The notes below the pieces were generated by a model that did no database searches, had not been told where the DNA came from, and saw nothing but the letters and a program-made list of their open reading frames with translations. Positions 14,599 to 21,798 of a DNA stretch of 21,798 nt are shown piece after piece. The stretch comes from Burkholderiaceae bacterium (GTDB taxonomy: Bacteria > Pseudomonadota > Gammaproteobacteria > Burkholderiales > Burkholderiaceae_C): positions 1-21,798 of the forward strand of contig JAFMJA010000011.1 of assembly GCA_017853735.1 (NCBI GenBank), read 5' to 3'. Made by a program: the position numbers and the translations under genes. The number at the start of each line of letters is the position of its first letter. Positions within the stretch are counted from its first letter, which is position 1.

Positions 14599-15674
14599 TG
14601 CAGCTTGCCGCAGCCCAGTTGGAGACACAGCTGCAGCGCGGGCTCAAGAGCCTCTACACCTTGCATGGCGACGAGCCCTTGCTTCAGCAGGAAGCGGCTG
14701 ACGCCATCCGCAGCAGCGCCCGTCTGCAAGGCTACACCGAGCGCAGCGTGCATACGGTGGCAGGTGCCCATTTCGACTGGAGTGGGGTCATGGCGGCTGC
14801 GGGCTCGCTCAGCCTGTTTGCCGAGCGCCAAATTCTGGAAATCCGCATTCCATCGGGCAAACCCGGCAAGGAAGGAAGCGTGGCGCTGCAAGATCTGGCC
14901 GAAGCTGCCCAGGCAAATGATTCGACCCTGACCCTGGTCCTGTTGCCCCGGCTGGACAAAATGACCCGCTCCAGCGCCTGGTTCAGCGCCCTGGACAGCC
15001 ACGGCGCGACGGTACAGATCGATCCGGTCGAGCGCCCGGCCTTGCCCCAATGGATTGCCCAGCGACTGGCACGCGCTGGCCAGCGTGTGCCTGCTGGCGA
15101 GTCCGGTCAGCGCATCCTGCAGTTCTTCGCCGACCGGGTGGAGGGCAACCTGCTGGCGGCGCACCAGGAAATCGAAAAACTGGGCCTGCTCTACCCGCCA
15201 GGAGAGCTGTCCTTCGAGCAGGTTGAAGCAGCCGTGCTCAATGTGGCGCGCTATGACGTGTTCAAGCTGGCCGAGTCGGTGCTGGCCGGCCAGGCTGAGC
15301 GTGCCCAGCGCATGCTCGATGGCCTGCAGGCCGAAGGCGAGGCGCCGGTACTGGTGCATTACGCCCTGTCCGAAGACATACGCGCACTCAACCGGGTCAA
15401 GGATGCGATGGCGGGCGGCAAGCCCCTGCCGATGGCGTTGCGCGAGCAGCGTGTCTGGGGCCTGAAGGAGCGCCTGTACGAACGTGTTTTGCCCCGTTTG
15501 GATCACACCGCACTCAGCCAGCTGTTGCATGAGGCGCACCTGGTCGACGGGATCGTCAAGGGCTTGAAAATGCCTGGCTGGCCAAGCGATGGCTGGCAGG
15601 CCTTGCATCGCCTGGCCATGCATGTGTGCCAGCTCTGTGCGCTGCCTGCGCGCAGCAGCGCCGTGCGAAAATAG
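14598..15674 (+). CDS. holA: DNA polymerase III subunit delta
   Basis: HolA (delta) is the clamp-loader subunit that opens the beta sliding clamp. The 358-residue protein begins MQLAAAQLETQLQRGLKSLY and has the family opening TLHGDEPLLQQEAADAIR near residues 22-39, then AGSLSLFAERQILEIRIP near 73-90 and DRVEGNLLAAHQEIEKLGLL, a strongly conserved delta motif near 180-199. Length matches E. coli HolA (343). The ATG at 14598 overlaps the lptE stop, indicating coupled translation; a TTG one codon earlier is possible but unneeded. proA starts 4 bp after its stop. Confidence 0.95.
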   Translation: MQLAAAQLETQLQRGLKSLYTLHGDEPLLQQEAADAIRSSARLQGYTERSVHTVAGAHFDWSGVMAAAGSLSLFAERQILEIRIPSGKPGKEGSVALQDLAEAAQANDSTLTLVLLPRLDKMTRSSAWFSALDSHGATVQIDPVERPALPQWIAQRLARAGQRVPAGESGQRILQFFADRVEGNLLAAHQEIEKLGLLYPPGELSFEQVEAAVLNVARYDVFKLAESVLAGQAERAQRMLDGLQAEGEAPVLVHYALSEDIRALNRVKDAMAGGKPLPMALREQRVWGLKERLYERVLPRLDHTALSQLLHEAHLVDGIVKGLKMPGWPSDGWQALHRLAMHVCQLCALPARSSAVRK

Positions 15675-15678
15675 TGCC

Positions 15679-16974
15679 ATGAACGCTGTGATGGACATCC
15701 CTGCGCACCTGACCGATTACGCCCAGACCCTGGGGCGGCAGGCCCGTGCGGCAGCCACCGAGATGGCCCGGGCCACTGCGGCCAGCAAGAATGCAGCGCT
15801 GCGCCAGCTGGCCAGGCTGTTGCGTGAACAGCAGGCAGATTTGCTGGATGAGAACGCCAAAGACCTTTTGCGTGCCCAGGCCGCCGGACTGGCCGAGCCC
15901 CTGGTGGACCGCCTGCGCCTGAGTCCAAAAGTCATCGACACCGTGGCGCTGGGCTGCGAGCAGTTGGCGGCCATGCCCGACATCATTGGTGAAGTCATCG
16001 GGCTCAAGCAGCAGCCAAGCGGTATCCGTGTGGGTCAGATGCGTGTGCCCATCGGCGTCTTTGGCATGATTTACGAGAGCCGGCCCAATGTGACCATTGA
16101 AGCGGCCAGCCTGTCGATCAAGAGTGGCAACGCCTGTATTCTGCGCGGTGGGTCAGAGGCGATTGATTCCAACAAGGCCTTGGCCAGGCTGGTGCGCCAG
16201 GCCTTGCAGGACACCGGCTTGCCGCAAGATGCGGTGCAGCTGGTGCAAAGCACCGAGCGTGAGTTGGTGGGCCAGCTGATCACCATGCCCGCCTATGTGG
16301 ACTTGATCATCCCGCGCGGGGGCAAGTCCTTGATCGAGCGCATCAGCCGCGAGGCCAAGGTGCCGGTCATCAAGCACCTGGACGGCAATTGCCACACCTA
16401 TGTCGATGACCCGTGTGACCTCGACATGGCGCTGCGCGTCTGCGACAACGCCAAGACGCAAAAATACAGTCCCTGCAACGCCATGGAAAGCCTGCTGGTG
16501 GCCCAAGGTGTGGCCGCCGAGTTCCTGCCCCGCATGGGCGCGGTCTATGCTGCCAAGGGGGTGGAAATGCGCGCCTGCCCGCAAGCCCTGGCCCTGTTGC
16601 AAGGCACGGCCGGCGCCCAGCTCCGTGCGGCCACTGAGCAGGACTGGAACGAAGAATACCTGGCGCCGATCATTGCCATCAAGGTGGTGACCGGCTTGCA
16701 GGAGGCCATAGCCCATATCAACCAATATGGCAGCCATCACACCGATGCCATCCTGACGCGTGACCACCTGCATGCCCAGGCCTTTCTGGCCGAGGTGGAC
16801 TCTGGCAGCGTGATGGTCAATGCCAGCACCCGATTTGCCGATGGCTTTGAATATGGACTGGGTGCAGAGATCGGCATCAGCACCGATAAATTTCATGCCC
16901 GTGGCCCGGTGGGGCTCGAAGGTTTGACCTCGCTCAAATATGTGGTGCTGGGCAAAGGTGAAATTCGGCAGTAA
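15679..16974 (+). CDS. proA: Gamma-glutamyl phosphate reductase
   Basis: ProA reduces gamma-glutamyl phosphate to glutamate-5-semialdehyde with NADPH, the second step of proline synthesis. The 431-residue protein (E. coli 417) shows GMIYESRPNVTIEAASL, ILRGGSEAIDSNKAL, LIIPRGGKSLIERISREA, VPVIKHLDGNCHTYVD, and KYSPCNAMESLL with catalytic Cys266. It ends with GLEGLTSLKYVVLGKGEIRQ. The start at 15679 is adjacent to the holA stop; an in-frame ATG four codons later is an alternative, and longer frames run back into holA. proB is not in the window. No intrinsic terminator follows; a small GCAGG/CCTGC hairpin at 16995-17008 lacks a T-run. Confidence 0.97.
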   Translation: MNAVMDIPAHLTDYAQTLGRQARAAATEMARATAASKNAALRQLARLLREQQADLLDENAKDLLRAQAAGLAEPLVDRLRLSPKVIDTVALGCEQLAAMPDIIGEVIGLKQQPSGIRVGQMRVPIGVFGMIYESRPNVTIEAASLSIKSGNACILRGGSEAIDSNKALARLVRQALQDTGLPQDAVQLVQSTERELVGQLITMPAYVDLIIPRGGKSLIERISREAKVPVIKHLDGNCHTYVDDPCDLDMALRVCDNAKTQKYSPCNAMESLLVAQGVAAEFLPRMGAVYAAKGVEMRACPQALALLQGTAGAQLRAATEQDWNEEYLAPIIAIKVVTGLQEAIAHINQYGSHHTDAILTRDHLHAQAFLAEVDSGSVMVNASTRFADGFEYGLGAEIGISTDKFHARGPVGLEGLTSLKYVVLGKGEIRQ

Positions 16975-17037
16975 GCTGCTGATTCGTCAACCCTGCAGGT
17001 GCGCCTGCTTGCAAAGCGCTCACCCACACAAGCCGGC

Positions 17038-18309
17038 ATGATGCCCCAGTCCATTCGCTCAACCATTCTCTGGATCGCTCTGCTGGGCTGGGGCCTGGCT
17101 GCCTGGGCGCAAGTGCCGCCAGTGCGCCTGGCCCCGCTGCCCAATCCCCTGCGCGCCGATGCCAGCCTTTCGCCCCGGCTGATCCAAATGAAAAAAATTG
17201 TGGCCCACGCCAACAACGCGGTTGTGGGCGAGATGAGGCGTGGGGCCGACTGCGCCGAGGCCACGCCCATCCGTTTCAGCTCCCAGACGGTGGCTGGTTT
17301 CAGCCGTTCGCTGTTTGTCCAGTTTCGCAATAGCAGTGCCGAACTCGGCTATCCGGTGCCAACGGCGCCCAATCCGAACCGCTCAGTCTTTGAGACCGAA
17401 CCGCTGCGCAGCGAGCCCGACTTTGATCTGGGCCTCACCATCCGGAGTCTGGAGTCGCGCCTGTGCAGCCCCGCGGAGGGCCTGGTCCAGGGCGGGGTCT
17501 GGATGCAGGTGCGCTGGGAGGTTTATTCCCCCAAGGCGCAAAAAGTGTTGCTGGACCTCACCACCGAAGGTCATTGGCAGGGCGAGCAGCCCGAGCGCAT
17601 GGCACCAGCTGCGCCCTATACCCGGGCCTTTGCCGCTGCCGCTGGCAATTTATTGGGGGCGCAGGCTTACTTTGACCTTCTCCATGGCAAGACGCCGATT
17701 CCGGAGCCAGAAAATTTCAAGCCTATCCGAATACCCGCAGTGGCCGAGCCAGCCGGTAGCGTGCAAAGCAATTACGCCCAATTGGTCAATTCCACGGTCA
17801 CCCTGACCGATGGCAGCCGCAGCGGCAGCGGCTTTTTGATCTCGGGCCAGGGTTACTTGCTCACCAACCAGCATGTGCTGGGCGATCAGAAGTTCATGAA
17901 GGTACGCTTGGGTGATGGCCGAGAGCAGATGGCCGAGCTGGTGCGCAGCAACCGCGCGCGCGATGTGGCGCTGATGAAGCTGAGCGCACCGGCAGGCTTG
18001 CCGCTGCACCTGGCAGCAAAGCTGCCTGCCCCAGGAGAGGATGCTTTTGTCATGGGATCACCTCTGGGCAAGACCTTTGCCGGCACCCTGACTCGCGGTG
18101 TGGTCAGCGGGGTGCGCCAGATCGGCGGGAAAAACTTCATCCAGAGCGACGCACGCATCTTGCCCGGCAGCAGCGGCGGGCCATTGCTCGACGCCAGAAG
18201 CCGCGTGATCGGCATGGCGGTCAGCGGCGTCAATGCCGGTGCTGCTGGCATCAACCTGTTCATCCCCATCCAGGAGGCCTTGCAGGTCCTGGCCATCGAA
18301 ATCGAATAA
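17038..18309 (+). CDS. Exported trypsin-like (S1/HtrA-type) serine protease with an unrecognised N-terminal domain
   Basis: A 423-residue secreted or periplasmic protein. Residues 1-25 form a Sec signal peptide (hydrophobic ILWIALLGWGLAA, likely cut after AWA). Residues about 26-235 are a domain I do not recognise, with two Cys (72 and 143) that could form a disulfide. Residues about 245-423 are a trypsin-like protease with a complete triad: His279 (LLTNQHVLG), Asp309 (RARDVALMKL) and Ser379 (LPGSSGGPLLD). SGSGFLISGQGYLLTNQH and VMGSPLG are HtrA-like, but the chain ends right after the protease domain with no PDZ. Substrate unknown; envelope quality control or a signalling protease are possible. 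Two adjacent ATGs (17038, 17041) can start it; a GTG at 16999 would spoil the signal peptide. No good ribosome-binding site is present. gshA begins 42 bp downstream. Confidence 0.87.
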   Translation: MMPQSIRSTILWIALLGWGLAAWAQVPPVRLAPLPNPLRADASLSPRLIQMKKIVAHANNAVVGEMRRGADCAEATPIRFSSQTVAGFSRSLFVQFRNSSAELGYPVPTAPNPNRSVFETEPLRSEPDFDLGLTIRSLESRLCSPAEGLVQGGVWMQVRWEVYSPKAQKVLLDLTTEGHWQGEQPERMAPAAPYTRAFAAAAGNLLGAQAYFDLLHGKTPIPEPENFKPIRIPAVAEPAGSVQSNYAQLVNSTVTLTDGSRSGSGFLISGQGYLLTNQHVLGDQKFMKVRLGDGREQMAELVRSNRARDVALMKLSAPAGLPLHLAAKLPAPGEDAFVMGSPLGKTFAGTLTRGVVSGVRQIGGKNFIQSDARILPGSSGGPLLDARSRVIGMAVSGVNAGAAGINLFIPIQEALQVLAIEIE

Positions 18310-18351
18310 TCTGGCCAGCTTGACGGCCTAATCTGACACAAAAAGGACGCT

Positions 18352-19647
18352 ATGGTTCCGCATCTCATCACCGCCCTGACTGGCCCGATCAACGAGCTGG
18401 AGCAACGCATTCTGGACAGCATGCCAGCCATTGAGCGCTGGTTCCGCCTCGAATGGATGGAGCACACACCGCCTTTCTACACCTCGGTCGACATCCGCAA
18501 TGCGGGCTTCAAGCTGGCGCCGGTCGACACCAACCTGTTTCCGGGTGGCTGGAATAACCTGACCGAAGAAATGCTGCCCCTGGCCGTGCAGGCAGCCATG
18601 GCCGCGATTGAAAAAATCTGTCCCGAAGCGCGCAACCTGCTACTGATCCCGGAAAACCATACCCGCAACACGTTTTATCTGAGCAATGTGGCGCAGTTGC
18701 AGCGCATCTTCACCATGGCCGGTCTGAATGTGCGCGTAGGCTCGATCAGCCCCGAGGTCCAAAAAAGCACCACCATCGAGCTGCCCAGCGGACAGTCGGT
18801 CACGCTGGAGCCGGTGCAGCGCAACGACCACCGCATCGGCCTGAAAGAGTTTGATCCCTGCACCATTCTGCTCAACAACGACCTGTCTGCGGGCGTGCCG
18901 GGCATTCTGGAGGATCTGCATGAGCAGTTTCTCCTGCCGCCCCTGCATGCGGGCTGGTCCACCCGTCGCAAGAGCCGGCATTTCCAGTGTTACGAGAATT
19001 TGGCCAAGCCTTTCGCCAAGATGCTGGGCATCGATCCCTGGTTGATCAACCCCATGTTCAGCCAATGTGGCGAGGTGGATTTTGCGGCGGGTACCGGCAT
19101 GGACTGCCTGATCCCGAGTGTCGATGCGCTGCTGGGCAAGATCCGGCGCAAGTACAAGGAGTACGGCATCCGGGAGAAACCATTTGTGGTGGTCAAGGCC
19201 GACAACGGCACCTATGGCATGGGCATCATGACCGTGCGTGACGCCAAGGAGCTGGAGGCGCTCAACCGGCGCACTCGCAACAAGATGAGTGTGATCAAGG
19301 ATGGGCAGGCGGTCAGTGAGGTGATCATCCAGGAGGGCGTGCTGACCCATGAGCAGATCAATGAGGCGGTCGCCGAGCCGGTGGTCTATATGCTGGATCG
19401 TTATGTGGTCGGCGGCTTCTATCGAGTGCATGCCGACCGTGGGGTGGACGAAAACCTCAACGCCCCAGGCGCCAGCTTCGTGCCTCTGGCCTTTGATGAC
19501 AGCATGCACCTGCCCCAACCGGGCGCCAAGCCAGGGGCCAGTGCACCCAACCGCTTCTACATGTATGGGGTGATTGGTCGGCTGGCCATGCTGGCAGCCA
19601 GTTATGAATTGGAAACCACCGATCCGGCAGCCGAGGACTACGAGTAG
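18352..19647 (+). CDS. gshA: Glutamate-cysteine ligase, proteobacterial (Acidithiobacillus) type
   Basis: GshA joins glutamate and cysteine in the first step of glutathione synthesis. The 431-residue protein resembles the family first defined from Acidithiobacillus ferrooxidans and common in Burkholderiales, not the E. coli or plant types. Recognisable parts are FYTSVDIRNAGFKLAPVDTN near 42-61, NNDLSAGVPGILEDL near 178-192, HAGWSTRRKSRHFQCYENLA near 203-222, and VVVKADNGTYGMGIMTV near 280-296, a Gly-rich stretch that probably contacts nucleotide. The ATG at 18352 has a clear AAGGA site. gshB, which often follows in related genomes, is absent; kup follows instead, 32 bp later. Assignment rests on overall resemblance, as I know few catalytic residues for this family. 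Confidence 0.92.
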   Translation: MVPHLITALTGPINELEQRILDSMPAIERWFRLEWMEHTPPFYTSVDIRNAGFKLAPVDTNLFPGGWNNLTEEMLPLAVQAAMAAIEKICPEARNLLLIPENHTRNTFYLSNVAQLQRIFTMAGLNVRVGSISPEVQKSTTIELPSGQSVTLEPVQRNDHRIGLKEFDPCTILLNNDLSAGVPGILEDLHEQFLLPPLHAGWSTRRKSRHFQCYENLAKPFAKMLGIDPWLINPMFSQCGEVDFAAGTGMDCLIPSVDALLGKIRRKYKEYGIREKPFVVVKADNGTYGMGIMTVRDAKELEALNRRTRNKMSVIKDGQAVSEVIIQEGVLTHEQINEAVAEPVVYMLDRYVVGGFYRVHADRGVDENLNAPGASFVPLAFDDSMHLPQPGAKPGASAPNRFYMYGVIGRLAMLAASYELETTDPAAEDYE

Positions 19648-19654
19648 CGGACAT

Positions 19655-19660
19655 TAAAAT
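19655..19660 (+). promoter_or_regulatory. Possible -10 box upstream of kup
   Basis: TAAAAT at 19655-19660 lies in the 32-bp gshA-kup gap, 19 nt before the kup ATG. If used, the leader would be only about a dozen bases, and the kup start has no visible ribosome-binding site. The same hexamer precedes leuS. No -35 was recognised, so this is weak. Confidence 0.3.
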
Positions 19661-19679
19661 CCCGCCGAGCCTGCCCCTC

Positions 19680-21548
19680 ATGTCATCCGCCCACTCTTCT
19701 CTCGCCGCCCTTACCCTGGGCGCCATCGGCGTTGTGTATGGGGATATCGGCACCAGCGTGCTGTACGCGGTCAAGGAAGTGTTCGGCTCAGGCCATGTGC
19801 CCTTCACCCCGGACAATGTATTTGGCATTCTGTCCATCTTTTTCTGGACGCTGACGGTCATTGTCTCGCTCAAATATGTCACGCTGGTGCTGCGCGCCGA
19901 TAACGCGGGCGAGGGGGGGCTGGTGGCCATGCTGGCGCTGGCCTCGCAATCGGTGCGCGACAAACCCAGGCTGCGCAAGGTGCTGCTCCTGGTGGGCATT
20001 TTTGGCACCTGCCTGTTCTACGGCGATGGGGTGATCACCCCGGCGATCTCGGTTCTGTCAGCGGTCGAAGGCCTGGAAGTGGTCTCGCCCGCGTTCAAAT
20101 CAGCCGTCATCCCGCTGACCCTGGTCATCCTGTTTGGCCTGTTTGCAGTGCAAAAGCGAGGCACTGCGGGCATTGGCAAATTCTTTGGCCCGATCACCCT
20201 GGTCTGGTTTGCCTCGATCGCTGTGCTGGGCCTGGTGCACATTGCCGACAACCCGTCGATCCTCTGGGCGCTCAGCCCACACCATGCGCTGCGCTTCATC
20301 ATCAGCCAGCCGCTGGTCACCTTCATCATTCTGGGCGCGGTGGTGCTGTGTGTCACTGGAGGTGAGGCCTTGTACGCCGACATGGGGCACTTTGGCAGAA
20401 AGCCGATCCGTCTGGCCTGGTTTTCCATTGTCATGCCGGCCCTGACCCTCAACTATTTTGGCCAGGGCGCGTTGCTCTTGCAGAACCCGGAGGCGGTGAA
20501 AAACCCCTTCTACATGATGGCGCCGGACTGGGCCTTGCTGCCCCTGGTGGGGCTGGCCACCATGGCCACGGTGATCGCTTCGCAGGCACTGATCTCTGGC
20601 GCTTTCAGTGTCACCAAGCAGGTGATCCAGCTGGGCTATCTGCCACGCCTGCAGATCAACCACACCAGCATCCGCGATACCGGCCAGATCTATATCCCCT
20701 TTGTCAACTGGGGGCTGTTCATCGCGATTGTGCTGGCGGTGGTGTTGTTCAAGTCCTCCAGCAATCTGGCCTCGGCCTATGGCATTGCTGTCACACTTGA
20801 TATGCTGATCACCACCGTGTTGACTTTCTTTGTCATCCGCTTCGGCTGGGGTTATCCCTTGTCGCTGTGCCTGGCGGCCACCGGTTTCTTTTTTGTGGTC
20901 GACCTGGCGTTTTTCAGCTCCAACCTGATGAAGCTGCTCGAAGGCGGCTGGTTTCCCCTGCTGATTGGCGGAGCCATTTTTATTCTGATGCAGACCTGGA
21001 AAGACGGGCGAAACCTGCTCAACGACAAGCTGCGTGCCGATGCCCTGGACCTGAAATCCTTTTTGGAGGCGGTCTTTGTCAGCCCCCCGGTACGGGTCGA
21101 GGGCACCGCGGTGTTTCTGACCGGTACGCCCGGTACGGTGCCCAACGCCCTGCTGCATAACCTCAAGCACAACAAGGTGCTGCACCAGAACAACCTGTTC
21201 GTAACCCTGCAAAGCCATGAGGTGCCTTGGGTGCGCATCGACGAGCGGCTCACCATTGAGGCCCTGGGTCACAACTGCTGGCAGGTCACCCTGAACTACG
21301 GTTTCAAGAACGACCCGGATGTGCCTGGCTCCTTGCGGGCGCTGCAAGCCCATGGCTGCGATGTGGACCCCATGACCACCAGTTATTTTCTGTCGCGCGA
21401 CACCGTGGTGCCCACTTTTGGGGATGGCATGTCGTTTTGGCGGGAAAAATTGTTTGCCCAGATGCACCGCAACGCCAGCGCAGCGGCCGACTTCCTCAAA
21501 CTGCCCAACAATGCAGTGGTGGAGTTGGGCTCCAAGATCGAGATTTGA
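19680..21548 (+). CDS. kup: Low-affinity potassium uptake protein (KUP/HAK/KT family)
   Basis: Kup is an inner-membrane K+/H+ symporter. The 622-residue product has exactly the length of E. coli Kup. The N-terminus carries the family signature LGAIGVVYGDIGTSVLYAVKE split at residues 13-33, followed by NAGEGGLVAMLALA near 75-88 and FYGDGVITPAISVLSAVEGL near 113-132, then about ten further hydrophobic helices to about residue 440. The C-terminal 180 residues form a soluble domain with FLTGTPGTVPNALLHNLKHN near 479-498. The start at 19680 fits the family. It ends 11 bp before the stop of a convergent aminotransferase gene, with no terminator between. PtsN regulates K+ transport in some proteobacteria, so a functional link with ptsN in this window is possible but not shown. 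Confidence 0.97.
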   Translation: MSSAHSSLAALTLGAIGVVYGDIGTSVLYAVKEVFGSGHVPFTPDNVFGILSIFFWTLTVIVSLKYVTLVLRADNAGEGGLVAMLALASQSVRDKPRLRKVLLLVGIFGTCLFYGDGVITPAISVLSAVEGLEVVSPAFKSAVIPLTLVILFGLFAVQKRGTAGIGKFFGPITLVWFASIAVLGLVHIADNPSILWALSPHHALRFIISQPLVTFIILGAVVLCVTGGEALYADMGHFGRKPIRLAWFSIVMPALTLNYFGQGALLLQNPEAVKNPFYMMAPDWALLPLVGLATMATVIASQALISGAFSVTKQVIQLGYLPRLQINHTSIRDTGQIYIPFVNWGLFIAIVLAVVLFKSSSNLASAYGIAVTLDMLITTVLTFFVIRFGWGYPLSLCLAATGFFFVVDLAFFSSNLMKLLEGGWFPLLIGGAIFILMQTWKDGRNLLNDKLRADALDLKSFLEAVFVSPPVRVEGTAVFLTGTPGTVPNALLHNLKHNKVLHQNNLFVTLQSHEVPWVRIDERLTIEALGHNCWQVTLNYGFKNDPDVPGSLRALQAHGCDVDPMTTSYFLSRDTVVPTFGDGMSFWREKLFAQMHRNASAAADFLKLPNNAVVELGSKIEI

Positions 21549-21559
21549 GGCGCGGCCAA

Positions 21560-21798
21560 TCAGGCCAGCTTCTTGATCGCGCCTGCCAGCACCGAAACCA
21601 TCTGCTCAATCTGCGGGGCCTCAACAACATAGGCGGGTGCCAGCACCAGGTTTTCGCCCGCTGAGCGCACCAGAACACCCTGATGGAAGCATTCCAGAAA
21701 AACATCGTAGGCTCGTTTGCCCGCCAGGCCAGGCAAGCTGGAGAGCTCCACCGCACCGGCCAGGCCCAGGGTACGGATGCTGACCACATGGGGCAGGC
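21560..21798 (-). CDS. Class III (omega) aminotransferase, C-terminal part, cut by the window edge
   Basis: Only the last 78 residues or so are visible; the gene continues beyond base 21798. The segment LPHVVSIRTLGLAGAVELS, then RAYDVFLECFHQGVLVRSAG and ENLVLAPAYVVEAPQIEQMV, matches the small C-terminal domain of PLP-dependent class III aminotransferases. It looks closest to omega-amino acid (beta-alanine):pyruvate transaminases, which read DIRNIGLAGAIQ and FGPTFNTKPQELDRL at these places. The catalytic lysine lies in the missing part, so the substrate cannot be assigned. It is convergent with kup. Confidence 0.8.
   Translation of the reverse strand, partial: LPHVVSIRTLGLAGAVELSSLPGLAGKRAYDVFLECFHQGVLVRSAGENLVLAPAYVVEAPQIEQMVSVLAGAIKKLA

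Noticed and set aside
14529..15698. 389-codon open frame on the minus strand opposite holA
   Set aside because: Antisense of holA, which has clear delta-subunit motifs; the reverse protein resembles nothing.
16995..17008. GCAGG/CCTGC hairpin after proA as a terminator
   Set aside because: Only 5 bp with a 4-nt loop and no following T-run.
18640..19518. 292-codon open frame on the minus strand opposite gshA
   Set aside because: Antisense of gshA, with an Asp/His/Gln-rich composition and no start signal.
20100..21467. 455-codon open frame on the minus strand opposite kup
   Set aside because: Antisense shadow of kup with the same rare-codon explanation and no family resemblance.

Overview
This is a GC-rich, gene-dense chromosomal window with almost no intergenic space. 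Gene content and order point to a betaproteobacterium of the order Burkholderiales, probably near the Comamonadaceae. The main grounds are the block hpf-ptsN-hprK, fur divergent from bamE, then dapB, an ExbB/ExbD-like pair, leuS, lptE, holA and proA, together with the proteobacterial (Acidithiobacillus-type) GshA. The order and family assignment is inference from gene order and protein resemblance; no database search was run.

Layout. (1) 1-2537, plus strand: the 3' part of pntA and all of pntB (proton-translocating NAD(P) transhydrogenase), separated by a perfect 9-bp palindrome. (2) 2539-6079, minus strand: corA, then mtnA, a class II aldolase and mtnP. The last three are joined by two 8-nt start/stop overlaps. 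They can turn methylthioadenosine into methylthioribulose-1-phosphate and then dehydrate or cleave it. (3) 6080-6456: the only long non-coding stretch, less GC-rich than its flanks and full of short inverted repeats. (4) 6457-8303, plus strand: hpf, a strong intrinsic terminator, ptsN and hprK, i.e. the ribosome-hibernation and regulatory (nitrogen-type) PTS block. (5) 8300-8743, minus strand: fur, sharing a CTAG stop with hprK. (6) 8816-16974, plus strand: bamE, dapB, exbB-like, exbD-like, leuS, lptE, holA, proA, mostly spaced by 0-40 bp. This run mixes envelope assembly (BamE, LptE, the proton channel, and DapB for the meso-DAP/lysine pathway) with translation, replication and proline synthesis. 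(7) 17038-21548, plus strand: an exported trypsin-like protease with an unrecognised N-terminal domain, gshA and kup. (8) 21560-21798, minus strand: the C-terminal end of a class III aminotransferase.

Most genes are ordinary housekeeping genes. No CRISPR array, phage, insertion sequence, tRNA or rRNA was seen. The most interesting items are the compact mtnA-aldolase-mtnP operon, which resembles the MTA-to-DHAP shunt rather than the full methionine salvage pathway; the structured non-coding region upstream of hpf; the palindrome between pntA and pntB; and the two-domain exported protease.
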